64,000 nucleotides of DNA from positions 36,840 through 100,839 of the forward strand of contig NZ_CAKQFJ010000004.1 in NCBI RefSeq assembly GCF_934230905.1. Reading direction: 5' to 3'. Positions 10,901-18,979 of the stretch are shown piece after piece. The number at the start of each line of letters is the position of its first letter. The first letter of the stretch is position 1. This stretch comes from an uncultured Veillonella sp. (GTDB lineage: Bacteria > Bacillota > Negativicutes > Veillonellales > Veillonellaceae). The notes beneath the pieces are model-generated. The model was not told where the DNA came from. It saw only the letters and a list, made by a program, of their open reading frames with translations, and did not search any database. The position numbers and the translations under genes are program-made.

Positions 10901-11924
10901 TCTTATTAACGATAGTTTTGTTAATCTCAACATTATTAGCCTCAATGCTATTTTTGATATTATTGTTAATAACAGTATTATTAGCATTAATCTCATTTTT
11001 AATAGTCTTATTAACTTCTACATTATTAGCATTAATTTCATTTTTGATGTTTTTATTAATGACAGTGTTATTATTTTGGATACTTTCATTAATTGTTTTG
11101 TTGACTGTATTAATAATAGCTGTATTATTATTTTCAATTTTAGCGTCAACTTTTGCATCAATGTTTGTATTTATGTTGTTAATAACATTAGTTTCGATAT
11201 TGCTAACCTTGTTATTGATTTCTGTGAATTTTGCGTTAACAGTGTTAAATTGTTCATTCACTTCATTTTTAAGATTAGTTACAGCAACATTAATTTTTGT
11301 ACCTACTTGACCTTTAAGATCTTCAATAGCTTTGCTGTTGCTATCAATCTTAATAGTATTTTCGTTAACTTTTTTGTTAACTGCAGTAAGGTCATTAGAA
11401 ATTCCAGTTACCTTTGTAGTCAAGCTAGCTATATTGGTTTTATTTACATTAATATTAGCCGTATTGTTGTTAATTTTTTTATTATCAGCAACATAAGTAA
11501 TATATTGATTATTAATAATCGTTTGATTTACAACACCATTTTTTTGACCAGTTTTAACAGGAGGTTTTCTTTTTTGTTCTTGTTGCCCCCATTGTTGTTG
11601 ATCTTGTTGTTGAGACCATTGTTGTTGGTCTTGTTGTTGCCATTGTTGACCTTGTTGTTGGTCTTGTTGTTGTACATCAATTGGTTGTTGTTCTACCGCT
11701 TGACTACCTTGACCTGGTGTTAACCATTTTTGACTACCAGCCAAATCAGTTCTATACCAATCTGCAGGTGTGGATGCAGAAGCAATGCCTCCACCCAAAC
11801 TGGCACTTAATAAAATTGCAGCTACAACTGTAGTAGCTGTTTTTTGATGCGACTTAGCCAACTCAGATGTAACAACATATGCGTTTTTCGTCGCACTCCA
11901 TACTACTTTGAATACCTTATTCAT
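4974..11924 (-). CDS. Giant trimeric autotransporter adhesin (YadA-like)
   Basis: Surface adhesin of 2316 residues, presumably a homotrimer anchored in the outer membrane. The start MNKVFKVVWSATKNAYVV is an extended signal peptide (ESPR), with likely cleavage near residue 50 after IASA. A Gln/Trp-rich low-complexity segment follows (about residues 75-120). Nearly 2000 residues of Asn-rich heptad-like coiled coil come next, with motifs such as NNTVINKNI and recurrent KGQVG/KGRVD breaks. I see no YadA-type head repeats. The C-terminal anchor (about residues 2195-2263) resembles a YadA barrel and continues into a 53-residue Pro/Ala linker plus coiled-coil tail. I chose the ATG at 11924 because GGGAGGGAAC lies upstream and the ESPR begins there. 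Known Veillonella adhesins of this class mediate coaggregation; the ligand here is unknown. Confidence 0.92.
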   Translation of the reverse strand: MNKVFKVVWSATKNAYVVTSELAKSHQKTATTVVAAILLSASLGGGIASASTPADWYRTDLAGSQKWLTPGQGSQAVEQQPIDVQQQDQQQGQQWQQQDQQQWSQQQDQQQWGQQEQKRKPPVKTGQKNGVVNQTIINNQYITYVADNKKINNNTANINVNKTNIASLTTKVTGISNDLTAVNKKVNENTIKIDSNSKAIEDLKGQVGTKINVAVTNLKNEVNEQFNTVNAKFTEINNKVSNIETNVINNINTNIDAKVDAKIENNNTAIINTVNKTINESIQNNNTVINKNIKNEINANNVEVNKTIKNEINANNTVINNNIKNSIEANNVEINKTIVNKIDANNVNINQNIANVKNELQANINKVDVKVDANNKAINNLTVNVNNNSKSIVDLSKQVNENTKNITFNNTIAIENRKLIDDNKKDINDNKKAIEELKGKVGTTINNINTTIDNKINENNTKIINQINKDVDVKIDNSKTNIINTVNTNIDNKINANNTVINANIDNSIKQNNVEINKTIKNEINANNTVINANIDNSIKQNNVEINKTIKNEINANNTVINANIDNSIKQNNVEINKTIKNEINANNTTIINKVNADVDAKINNVKTDINHINTTINNVNTKVDGNTTKIVDNSKRIAVNEVNIANNTTNINKNATAITNLTNTVNNNHEYTKTRINYVLQAMGDHEGRLQAVENDVKNIKTDLSNTTNQVNINTKDIADLKGKVGQNIGNVQVEINSIKNDITNINTKIDKNDIAINTKVDNKVNEINTKIDNKVNEINTKIDNKVTTIDQKIDNKVAEINANIDNNVNIINKKIDNNVNVINTKIDNNDIAINKKVDNKVTEINANIDNKVNEINTKIDNNVIDLSKKIDANIVNVNKKIDANSTAINNVNVRVDGVKGDLDGLKGRVDRHDQRLDYLQDNIVDNSTRITANEDAINKLKGQIGTSITNVENKINAKIEENNTVIRNDINTAISNNNTVINKNIETAINNNNTVINKNIETAITNNNTTILNKVDKNIDVKINENNTTILNKVDKNIDVKINENNKQINNTINTKIGEVNVKIDGVKGDLDGLTKRVDQNTKDINVAGTIAIENRTLIGKNQTAIVDNSKRINETNVKVENNTTNIVNNTKNIAVNAQAIVDNSKRINETNVKVDANTTAINNVNIKVDGVKGDLDGLKARVDRHDQRLDYLQDNIVDNSTRISVVEDSVKVNATNITNNTTNIANNTKAIAENSKRIDQNTKDINVAGTIAIENRTLIGKNQKAIDELKGQVGKSSTVINDIKTQITNINGKVENNTTNIANNTKNIAVNAQAIVDNSKRIDATNVKVDANTTNIANNTTAINNVNVKVDGVKGDVAGLKDRVDRHDQRLDYLQDNIADNSTRISVVEDGVKVNATNIAANRTDINANTKAINDLKGHIGTQITNIENTITNKINENNVVINKSIDTKIDANNTTILNKVDKNIDVKINENNKQINNTVNTKIGEVNVKIDGVKGDVSGLKARVDRHDQRLDYLQDNIVDNSTRITANEDAIKKLNGKIGTTITNVENTINTKIEANNTVIRNDINTAISNNNTVINKNIETAINNNNTTIINKVDKNIDAKIVENNTKIDSKINNVNVKVDANAKAIENNSKSITAIQNNVANINSKVDVNAADIKAIRTDVTNNTTAIASVSKQVAGNTANIANVSAKVNANSTRIDANVAAIGNLNGKVDSNAKAIESLKGQVGKGNTTIVNVEKKVENITNNIKAQNSVINANTVNIQNNTSNINNIKANVVNVEKNVNNIKADVTIVKNDITNINAKVDAKINIVNNNVTDIKNDVKNINAQVTNIKSDVTNVKNDVTNIKSDVTNIKADVTNVNAKVENNIKIINGIQTDVSGLKDQVGKNTQAIKDLQNVSADVSKVKEQVSANTIKANANEERIKNVQSQVEVNTDKIKHNTENININKAAIKQNAQAIQNTNVTVQKVINKVDEHTTAINNVSAQVNKNTNNIATINASVIENTNNITKVNNQVTANTTNIATVSNQVNTNINNINVNAKNISVNTENIKNIDSRVTTNANAIVGITESVKANATNINAVNNRVTDVSKQVNTNTQSIATVTNQVNDNTKLTKAVGAIALENNERINVMGLQVNKNTEDISTLAEAANYSLRASAVTLQDHETIEQHTAQIQDNSRRISSVEREVKTVGASAAALAALKPIEYHEGQKAQIMAAVGTYKGKTATALGVAHYANPDLLIHAGAAYDGDNGVMANAGVTIGIGSAPTAPSKPASPATVKVLEDKVANLEAQNKEIKQVLEKVLAANPQAAKKTTK
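7340..9200 (-). repeat. Four dispersed copies of a stalk cassette in the adhesin
   Basis: The segment RVDRHDQRLDYLQDN followed by NSTRI occurs four times, encoded near 7340-7425, 7770-7840, 8310-8390 and 9130-9200. Each copy is preceded by DGVKGD and followed by similar Asn-rich stalk. The near-identical DNA of these copies makes recombination within the gene likely and assembly difficult. Confidence 0.75.
10164..10433 (-). repeat. Three tandem 90-bp repeats in the adhesin stalk
   Basis: A 90-bp unit encoding 30 residues that begin NTVINANIDNSIKQNN is present three times in a row, with only a few base changes. The conserved DNA marker GCTATTAT(C) recurs at 10221, 10311 and 10401. The in-frame period predicts stalk-length variation by 30 residues per unit. 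Confidence 0.85.
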
Positions 11925-12223
11925 ATTGTAAGTTCCCTCCCAACTTATGCGGCTCTCACCCCACATAGATGAAATAAATGAAAAATATCGGAATATACTT
12001 CACTAAATATTCACAATATCTAACTAAATAGTACCACAAGATATTTTAAATTTAAAGCGTTTTTTTAATAAGTTAAACTTATGCTTCATATTTTACTCAT
12101 TCTTGCACATGGTATAAATTATGAAAAAGCCTAGCTAATCAACTTTTTCCGATATAGAAATATCATTCTTCATTTTATATTTTTTTAATATTTTTTAGTT
12201 CTATTTTTATTTACATAGATAAA
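11925..12223. other. Intergenic stretch upstream of the adhesin
   Basis: This AT-rich stretch of about 300 bases carries the adhesin ribosome-binding site at its left edge and must hold the adhesin promoter. Candidate -35 and -10 boxes are too poor to assign. I see no ORF or RNA gene. Confidence 0.4.
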
Positions 12224-12261
12224 AAGGCCTATTAACGTATATGTATACATTAATAGGCCTT
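12224..12261 (-). terminator. Hairpin after trxA
   Basis: Arms AAGGCCTATTAA and TTAATAGGCCTT form a 12-bp stem 33 bases after the trxA stop. The downstream minus-strand sequence is T-rich but not a clean U-tract. Confidence 0.6.
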
Positions 12262-12294
12262 ATATATTATATATTGTAACTTATATCAATCTAA

Positions 12295-12615
12295 TTAAAA
12301 TTTAGATTCAATAGCACCTTGTAAGTCACCTTTTGGTAAGAAACCAATTTTACGATCTACTACTTCGCCATCTTTCAAGATAACAAATGTAGGTAATACT
12401 TCTACTTGTAAATCACGAGCTAAGCTTGGTTCTTCATCAGCATTAACTTTTACAAAGTTAGCTTTACCTTCTAATTCACCAGCGATTTCTTCGATAACTG
12501 GCATCATACGTACACAGTATCCACACCATGGTGCCCAGAAATCAATAACTGTTACGCCACCTTGATTAACAAGATCTTGATATTCTGCTGTTTTTAACTC
12601 TTTTAATTCGCTCAT
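12295..12615 (-). CDS. trxA: Thioredoxin with a CGYC active site
   Basis: Small cytoplasmic disulfide reductase of 106 residues. It has the thioredoxin fold: VIDFWAPWCGYC at about residues 24-35, NADEEPSLARDLQVEVLPTF with the conserved cis-Pro, and a C-terminal KGDLQGAIESK. The active site is WCGYC instead of the usual WCGPC, a change known to alter redox potential in this family. An AGGAGG site precedes the start. It lies 9 bases after a CoA-binding protein gene and is probably cotranscribed with it. Confidence 0.93.
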   Translation of the reverse strand: MSELKELKTAEYQDLVNQGGVTVIDFWAPWCGYCVRMMPVIEEIAGELEGKANFVKVNADEEPSLARDLQVEVLPTFVILKDGEVVDRKIGFLPKGDLQGAIESKF

Positions 12616-12624
12616 TATTTCCTC

Positions 12625-12999
12625 CTAAGGTAATTGAACTAATACACAATCTTGAATATAATCCACCCCTGCCTCTTTAGCCTTAGCTAAAACTGCTGGC
12701 TTATCCGCACCAGGTTGTAACCAGATGGTCTTAATGCCCAATTGTTTACATTCATCAATTGCTGCAAGCCCTGCTGCTTCAGGTACTACAAAATCAACAA
12801 TGCTAGGAACAACTGGCAATGCAGATAGACTTGGATAACAAGTATCTCCATCGATACTCATTACATTTGGATTAACCGGATAGACTTCATATCCATGTTC
12901 TTTCAAACACTTATAAATCTTATACCCAAACTTATCGGTTTTATGAGTGGCACCTATTACAGCCCAAACTTTTTCAGCTAACGCAGTTTTAATAGTCAT
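12625..12999 (-). CDS. CoA-binding domain protein (YccU-like)
   Basis: Protein of about 124 residues with a Rossmann-type CoA-binding fold. The pattern is VWAVIGATHKTDKFGYKIY near the N-terminus, YEVYPVNPNVMSIDG in the middle, then VDFVVPEAAG and GIKTIWLQPGA. The family binds CoA or nucleotides; the cellular role is unknown. I prefer the ATG at 12999 to the GTG at 13008, because the GTG lies inside the ribosome-binding site AAGAGGTGG. It is upstream of trxA in the same orientation. Confidence 0.85.
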   Translation of the reverse strand: MTIKTALAEKVWAVIGATHKTDKFGYKIYKCLKEHGYEVYPVNPNVMSIDGDTCYPSLSALPVVPSIVDFVVPEAAGLAAIDECKQLGIKTIWLQPGADKPAVLAKAKEAGVDYIQDCVLVQLP

Positions 13000-13052
13000 T
13001 CTTACCACCTCTTATATACTATTATATATTAATATCGAAAATTGTCAATATA

Positions 13053-14000
13053 TTATATCGATTTTTTTAAAACAACATGTTCACAACATAAGGCTTTAGT
13101 ATATGCTGTATGCGTTACTAACGATTTTAAAGATATACTTGGCTTATCGCATTTAGATATAAATCCTGCCAATACGGCCAATTCACCTAAAATACGCTGT
13201 GGTGTCCAACCTGTAGCCCTCAGTTCTTTTATAGTTATACTTTTCTGACGTTTTGAAAGTCGATGTCCATCGCTATCAATAAGCAATGGTGCATGGCCAT
13301 AAGAGGGAGGATTAGCATTTAAAATATAATACAAATAAATCTGTTGAGCCGTAATCTCGAGTAAATCATGGCCTCTAATAACTTCTGTAATCCCCATAGA
13401 TATATCATCTAATACAACGGCCAAGTTATATGCATACATACCATCACCGCGACGCAACACAAAATCATCAAGCCCTTCTTGTAGTACAAATACCTGTGGC
13501 CCTTGATATGTGTCCATAAATTCTACAGTTGAGTCTACAACCTTAATACGTAAAGATGGATTTTTTTCAAACTTCTTCTGTGCTACCGTAACACTATCTA
13601 AATTACGACAATGCCCATCATAATGATGAACGACTTCACCACGATGAGGGGCAGAAGCAATTGATTGTAAACGAGTACGATTACAAAAACAAGGATATAC
13701 AAGATGATCTCGTTCTAGCCGCTGCAAAATAGTGTCATACATCTGCAACCGTTCACTTTGCCAATAAGAGGATTCGGGGCCTCCTACACGAGGGCCTTCA
13801 TCCCATTCGAATCCTAACCACTCCAAATCATCTAATAAAGATTCACCTAAAGCACGTTTGGATCGTTGTAAATCTATATCTTCCATGCGTACTACATAAG
13901 TACCATGCTGATTACGAGTTGATATATATGACAAAAGGGCGATCCACACATTCCCTAAATGGATATCCCCCGTTGGGCTAGGTGCAAATCGTCCTTTCAT
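13053..14000 (-). CDS. gluQ: Glutamyl-Q tRNA(Asp) synthetase or truncated GluRS paralogue
   Basis: Class I synthetase catalytic core without an anticodon-binding domain, 315 residues. The start MKGRFAPSPTGDIHLGN contains the HIGH-type motif (HLGN). A zinc-site region with Cys residues follows (YPCFCNRTRL, then GHCRNL). The KMSKS-type loop is RLSKRQKS near residue 250. The length and missing C-terminal domain fit GluQRS, which in known cases glutamylates queuosine in tRNA-Asp. A good AAGGAGA site precedes the ATG. The substrate is inferred. Confidence 0.85.
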   Translation of the reverse strand: MKGRFAPSPTGDIHLGNVWIALLSYISTRNQHGTYVVRMEDIDLQRSKRALGESLLDDLEWLGFEWDEGPRVGGPESSYWQSERLQMYDTILQRLERDHLVYPCFCNRTRLQSIASAPHRGEVVHHYDGHCRNLDSVTVAQKKFEKNPSLRIKVVDSTVEFMDTYQGPQVFVLQEGLDDFVLRRGDGMYAYNLAVVLDDISMGITEVIRGHDLLEITAQQIYLYYILNANPPSYGHAPLLIDSDGHRLSKRQKSITIKELRATGWTPQRILGELAVLAGFISKCDKPSISLKSLVTHTAYTKALCCEHVVLKKSI

Positions 14001-14081
14001 ACTTAAATCTCCTTATAGAATGTACTACTACACAATAAAATTAATACAGCATAATAACACTCTTACATTACAACACGCACA

Positions 14082-16988
14082 TTAACCAAGTGATACGAGA
14101 CTATCAAATACACCAGCCTCTTTAATTTTTTGTTCATTCCCCATAGAACAAATATGATGATCCTTTAATACAGGTTCTACAACATCTGCAAGAGCTACAA
14201 TATCTTCTGGCCTACAAGCAATAACTTGCTTCCTAAATGCTATCTTATCCTCAATAGTAGCACCACTAAAATATAGTCCCATCGCACGAGGGCCACGTAA
14301 AGCAGGTGTCATAGGCACATCAAGCCCACTCATAGTTCCTATAATATATTTACGCATTTCTCGATCTGTCAATGTAAATTGACGTAAATACTTAGGTAAT
14401 TCTTTATATACATTAAACGTTTCTACAAGATTTGGATCGCGATAACTACAGAAAATCATATTACCATCATCATAAAAGTTAGCAAATGCACCATACGCTC
14501 CACCTTGTACGCGAATACGAATCCAAAGGTACTCGTAACGCAAAATAGTTTCCAATACACTCATGGCGCCAACATGGGAAAAACCATGATCAATAAAATT
14601 ACCACCTTGTGCCACGTATTGAACCTTACCAGCAGTAATAATTCCATCATTACTATTAGTATGCTCAATAATTAACTTATTATTAGGTAAAACGTCTGCA
14701 TTCCAACCACTAACCAAAGGTTCCATTAATTTAGTAAACAATGCCAATTCTTGTTCTTCACCAACAAATAATATTTCCACATTATTAGAGCGGAAAATTT
14801 TGCGAGCTACATCAACTAATTTTTCAGGTAATAATGGCAAAGCAGCCGGATTCGTTGCTAATTCACTAATTTTTTGATAATACCCTAAATTACCATCATC
14901 GCGGAATTTACCAACCTTTGAAACTTTAGCCATAACACGTTGGCTAACAATAGTATTTCCTCTACGGAATAACTCATTATCCCAAATAGCTTTACCTTCT
15001 TGTACAAGTTCTGTTAAACGAGTTACATCTGTATATTGTGCATCTTGAATGACTTCATTAACAATATGACATAATTCAGGTAATTTAGCACGTAACGCCT
15101 TACTTCGTACAACCATAAGTGGTACAAAATCATCACGTTTACCCACTTTACTAATGCCAGTAATATCAGAACTTAATCCACCAAGATTTAAATTGATTAA
15201 TTTAGCTAAATCCCCATAGGTATGTTTAGATGTATCCACACGACCAATAATATCACTTAAAATATCTGCATAGAATAATTCATCTTCAGTGAGACAATCT
15301 AGCTTAAAATAGTAGGCCACATAGTTAATGCCCTTTGTAAAAGTAGGTACAAAATGAAGTTTTGTATTGCCTATCAAACTTTCACGACGTTCTACATCTT
15401 CAACATCTGGACTTAAATCAGATAATTCTAATAAAGGAATCGATGCAAGAGCATCTTCACTATCTGGTGTTTCTTGACGAAGTTTAAGACGTTTTGTTTG
15501 CTCTACAATTGCCTCTAATTCCGCTTGTGTCATTGAGGCTTTAATCTCTGCTAATTGAGCTTTAACTTCTGCATCTTTTTTATCTTGTAACCCTTGTTCA
15601 GGATATAAAGATATAAGAACCTTATGATTATTATCCAATATAGAGTGTCGAATTAAATCTTCAAAATAAGTTCCTTGTAAACCGTTTCGAATATTAACTA
15701 ATGCTTTTTCATAGTGTAATAACTCTAATGGATCCTTACCATATAACCAATTATCCATCATACGAATAATATAAGCTAAACCGATAGGGCGACCGCCAAA
15801 ATCACTTTCACGAAGTGTAAATTCTATACTATTAAGCGACGCTTCTAATAACTCTTTATCAATACCATCGTTACACAATTCGCATAAAGTCGACTCTACA
15901 ATCATTTGTAACTGACTTTGTTTATCTATATTAGAACCACTAGCCTGTACAACCCAAATTGGTTGTCGGATACTATCTAGATAGTATCCCGATACATCTG
16001 AACCAATACCAGATTTCACTAAAGCCTGTTTTAATGGTGCAGCAGGAGATGTCAGCAAAGCATGAGTTAATACCTCAAAAGCAAGACTTTGTTCTGCTGT
16101 CAAAGATGGTAAAACATAAGAAAATGCATGTAATGTGCGATTATCTATGCTTTCATCAGAACCAACACTATATGGATACGTAATGACTTTACCTTCTTTA
16201 AATGGAGCTTGCTCTGTTACATCAGTATCAATTTCAATGCGGTCAAAATGGCTCAAATATTCATCATTGATAAAGCGTAATTGTTCTTCAATATCCATAG
16301 TGCCATAGAGAAAAATATAGCTGTTAGATGGATGATAATGAACATTGTAAAATGCCTTAAAGTTATCATACGTTAAATCTGTAATAGTATCAGGATTACC
16401 ACCAGAATCAACACCATACGTCGTATTAGGGAACAAAGAATGCATTAATTCTCGTTCAAGCACAGAATCTGGGGATGAGTAAACCCCTTTCATTTCATTA
16501 AATACAACACCCTTGTAAGTTAATTCATCTTCAACTGAATCTAATTCATAATGCCAACCTTCTTGCATCATAATTTCTGGATCATTTGCAGCACGTGGAT
16601 AGAACACTGCATCGAGGTATACATCCATCAAATTATGGAAATCCTTATCATTTTTACTAGCTACAGGATACATCGTCTTATCAGGATATGTCATAGCATT
16701 TAAAAATGTATTCAAAGAACCTTTTACTAACTCTACAAATGGCTCTTTTAGAGGAAATTTACGAGATCCACATAATACAGAATGCTCCATAATATGGGCA
16801 ACACCAGTGCTATCCTGAGGCGTTGTTCTAAACGCAATATTAAAAACTTTATTAGTATCAGGTGAATCAATATATATAAGACGAGCCCCAGATTTTTCAT
16901 GCTCCATTTCATAGGCTGTACCATTGATTTCATCAATACGTTCTATACGATCAATGCGAAAACCAGAATATATTTTATGCAACTCCAT
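14082..16988 (-). CDS. M16C zinc metalloprotease (presequence protease-like)
   Basis: Peptidase of 968 residues in the insulinase/M16C family. The inverted zinc motif HxxEH is H65-I-M-E-H69 within TGVAHIMEHSVLCGS, and the later glutamate ligand lies in YKGVVFNEMKGVYSSPD. The size matches the single-chain clamshell proteases with an M16C-associated domain in the middle and a degenerate M16 half at the C-terminus. These enzymes degrade peptides; no signal peptide is visible, so it is cytoplasmic. It is monocistronic by spacing, with a clear AGAAGGTTAG site before the ATG. Confidence 0.93.
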   Translation of the reverse strand: MELHKIYSGFRIDRIERIDEINGTAYEMEHEKSGARLIYIDSPDTNKVFNIAFRTTPQDSTGVAHIMEHSVLCGSRKFPLKEPFVELVKGSLNTFLNAMTYPDKTMYPVASKNDKDFHNLMDVYLDAVFYPRAANDPEIMMQEGWHYELDSVEDELTYKGVVFNEMKGVYSSPDSVLERELMHSLFPNTTYGVDSGGNPDTITDLTYDNFKAFYNVHYHPSNSYIFLYGTMDIEEQLRFINDEYLSHFDRIEIDTDVTEQAPFKEGKVITYPYSVGSDESIDNRTLHAFSYVLPSLTAEQSLAFEVLTHALLTSPAAPLKQALVKSGIGSDVSGYYLDSIRQPIWVVQASGSNIDKQSQLQMIVESTLCELCNDGIDKELLEASLNSIEFTLRESDFGGRPIGLAYIIRMMDNWLYGKDPLELLHYEKALVNIRNGLQGTYFEDLIRHSILDNNHKVLISLYPEQGLQDKKDAEVKAQLAEIKASMTQAELEAIVEQTKRLKLRQETPDSEDALASIPLLELSDLSPDVEDVERRESLIGNTKLHFVPTFTKGINYVAYYFKLDCLTEDELFYADILSDIIGRVDTSKHTYGDLAKLINLNLGGLSSDITGISKVGKRDDFVPLMVVRSKALRAKLPELCHIVNEVIQDAQYTDVTRLTELVQEGKAIWDNELFRRGNTIVSQRVMAKVSKVGKFRDDGNLGYYQKISELATNPAALPLLPEKLVDVARKIFRSNNVEILFVGEEQELALFTKLMEPLVSGWNADVLPNNKLIIEHTNSNDGIITAGKVQYVAQGGNFIDHGFSHVGAMSVLETILRYEYLWIRIRVQGGAYGAFANFYDDGNMIFCSYRDPNLVETFNVYKELPKYLRQFTLTDREMRKYIIGTMSGLDVPMTPALRGPRAMGLYFSGATIEDKIAFRKQVIACRPEDIVALADVVEPVLKDHHICSMGNEQKIKEAGVFDSLVSLG

Positions 16989-17151
16989 AACTAACCTTCT
17001 TTCTATTTATTCCATATGTGTACATATTTTACTCTATTATTAACTATTAATTATATCATATCCACAACATTTGCACGAATTTTCAATAATTATTATCAAA
17101 TTACATCTATAACACTATATAGTTTACAGATAATACAATATATATACAACA

Positions 17152-17184
17152 AGTAAGGGCACTCTAATGTTGAGTGCCCTTACT
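17152..17184 (-). terminator. Terminator after the lysC-hypothetical pair
   Basis: Arms AGTAAGGGCACTC and GAGTGCCCTTACT give a 13-bp stem just past the stop at 17192. The T-rich side is better on the plus strand, so the hairpin may work in both directions. Confidence 0.7.
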
Positions 17185-17191
17185 GTTTATA

Positions 17192-17512
17192 TTATTTATC
17201 TTGATTCATTTGCCATTTTTTATTGCGCCGACTCGTCAATAACCCTTCGAGAACGACTTCAAATTGGCGAAAACTCAATGTATAGGGAGCATACATATCC
17301 GGTACTACCTTATACGATATAATCACTTCTGATGCATCATAATTATAAAATATACCATGTAGATTGCTCACTGTTGTATAGCCCGTTTGTGCTTGCTCTA
17401 ATGTAGGGATAGGTTGTGTTTTTAAATTAGCCAACAAATCACTAATAAAACCTTCTTTGCGCCCTTGATCATCGAGCATTTCGTCCATAAATGTACGTAG
17501 ACTATCCATCAT
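17192..17512 (-). CDS. Conserved hypothetical protein downstream of lysC
   Basis: A soluble 106-residue protein without signal peptide or membrane segments. The middle (SNLHGIFYNYDASEVIISYK, then VVPDMYAPYTLSFRQFEVVL) faintly recalls the end of DUF3298/RsiV-type domains, which I treat as weak. It starts 6 bases after the lysC stop with a GAGG site inside the lysC end, so the two are probably cotranscribed. I do not recognise a function. Confidence 0.65.
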   Translation of the reverse strand: MMDSLRTFMDEMLDDQGRKEGFISDLLANLKTQPIPTLEQAQTGYTTVSNLHGIFYNYDASEVIISYKVVPDMYAPYTLSFRQFEVVLEGLLTSRRNKKWQMNQDK

Positions 17513-17518
17513 GCTATA

Positions 17519-18748
17519 TTAGCCTCTTTCATTTAGTAACAGACCATTATGAATAACACGAACTGCCTCTTTTACACGATTTTCAGCAACTAAACAGGAA
17601 ATACTAATTTCAGAAGTACTAATAATTTCAATATTAATGCCTTCTTTACTAAGAATATCAAACATTTGTGCAGCTACACCAGGTTGACCTAACATACCAG
17701 CACCAATAATGGATACTTTTGCCATATTTTCATCAATATTGACAGCTTCAATATCAACTGTTTTTTGTAATTCTGACAATACCTCTCTTGCTAAAACCAC
17801 GTCATCAAGAGCTACTGTAAAAATTAAATCTGTTTTAGGTTCGCCTACAGAACGAATAGATTGAACAATCATATCTACATCAACATTTTTTTCTGCTAAA
17901 GCTTTAAATACTTTCGCTGCAATACCAGGTTTATTTTCAACACCTACAAGAGCTACTTTTGCTGTATTTGTATCATCGGCTACGCCTGTAATTACATGTT
18001 TATTAGATTCCACGGTATAATCCTCCCGAATAATTGTGCCTGTATTATTACTGAATGTAGAGCGAACATGAATAGGTACACCATAACGGAAACCCATTTC
18101 AACAGCGCGTGGTTGCATTACACCAGCACCTAATCGCGCCATTTCAAGCATTTCACCATATGTAACTTCTTCTAATTTGAAAGCTTCTTTTGCTACACGA
18201 GGATCTGTAGAATATACGCCTTCTACATCAGTAAAGATTTCACATACGTCAGCCTTCATAGCACCTGCTAAAGCTACGGCAGTCGTATCTGAACCACCAC
18301 GGCCCAAAGTTACCATATCGCCATATTCGGTAATACCTTGGAAACCTGCAACAACAACGATATTGCCAGCATCCAATGCTTCAAATACACGGTTAGGATC
18401 AACACCTAAAATACGACCTTTATTAAAGTTATCACTACTTGTAATACCTGCTTGATCACCAGTCAAAGAAACGGCCTTTTGACCGCGTTCATTAAATGCC
18501 ATAGCCATCAAGGCAATGGTTACTTGTTCACCAGTAGATAACAAGCGGTCCATTTCACGACCATATGGTTTAGATGTTACTTGTTTTGCCAAAGCAACCA
18601 AGTCATCTGTTGTATCCCCCATAGCAGATACAACTATTACAATGCGATCGTCCTCTTTCTTTTCATGAAGGACACGATCAACGATATTAAATATTTTTTC
18701 AGGTGTTGCAACAGAACTGCCACCAAACTTTTTGACGATTAATGCCAC
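17519..18748 (-). CDS. lysC: Aspartate kinase
   Basis: Phosphorylates aspartate, the first step to diaminopimelate, lysine, threonine and methionine. It has 409 residues. The kinase domain begins ALIVKKFGGSSVATPEKI and contains TLGRGGSDTTAVALAGA. Two C-terminal ACT domains (from about residue 265) include VDVDMIVQSI and the INIEIISTSEISIS effector region, so feedback inhibition by lysine or threonine is expected. The likely start is a GTG preceded by GAGGGAT. I found no lysine riboswitch in the 185 bases upstream. Confidence 0.95.
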   Translation of the reverse strand: MALIVKKFGGSSVATPEKIFNIVDRVLHEKKEDDRIVIVVSAMGDTTDDLVALAKQVTSKPYGREMDRLLSTGEQVTIALMAMAFNERGQKAVSLTGDQAGITSSDNFNKGRILGVDPNRVFEALDAGNIVVVAGFQGITEYGDMVTLGRGGSDTTAVALAGAMKADVCEIFTDVEGVYSTDPRVAKEAFKLEEVTYGEMLEMARLGAGVMQPRAVEMGFRYGVPIHVRSTFSNNTGTIIREDYTVESNKHVITGVADDTNTAKVALVGVENKPGIAAKVFKALAEKNVDVDMIVQSIRSVGEPKTDLIFTVALDDVVLAREVLSELQKTVDIEAVNIDENMAKVSIIGAGMLGQPGVAAQMFDILSKEGINIEIISTSEISISCLVAENRVKEAVRVIHNGLLLNERG

Positions 18749-18934
18749 TATTATCCCTCATTTATCAATGTACTAAAAATTAACATGCATATACTTTACC
18801 ATAAAACAAACTGCACTGTAAAGGGATATACTGGTATCTTTCCACTACAAAAGAACAAAACTCTTTTTATCGCGGACACATCCTATTTACAATCAATAGT
18901 GAATCTTCGTCATGTATTATACTATCCATACAAA

Positions 18935-18960
18935 AAAGACCAACCCTAAGGCTGGTCTTT
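18935..18960 (-). terminator. Terminator of the superoxide reductase gene
   Basis: An imperfect stem AAAGACCAACC / GGCTGGTCTTT with a short loop. It is followed by TTT on the minus strand, about 20 bases after the stop at 18980. Confidence 0.7.
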
Positions 18961-18979
18961 TTCAGTCAAATACATTCTA

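Noticed and set aside
12110..12150. Inverted repeat GAAAAAG ... CTTTTTC upstream of the adhesin
   Set aside because: Short AT-rich arms of this kind are expected by chance in such DNA, and no gene ends nearby.
18749..18930. Possible lysine riboswitch upstream of lysC
   Set aside because: The stretch lacks the conserved AGAGGTGC-type lysine-element core and there is no terminator hairpin before the start.
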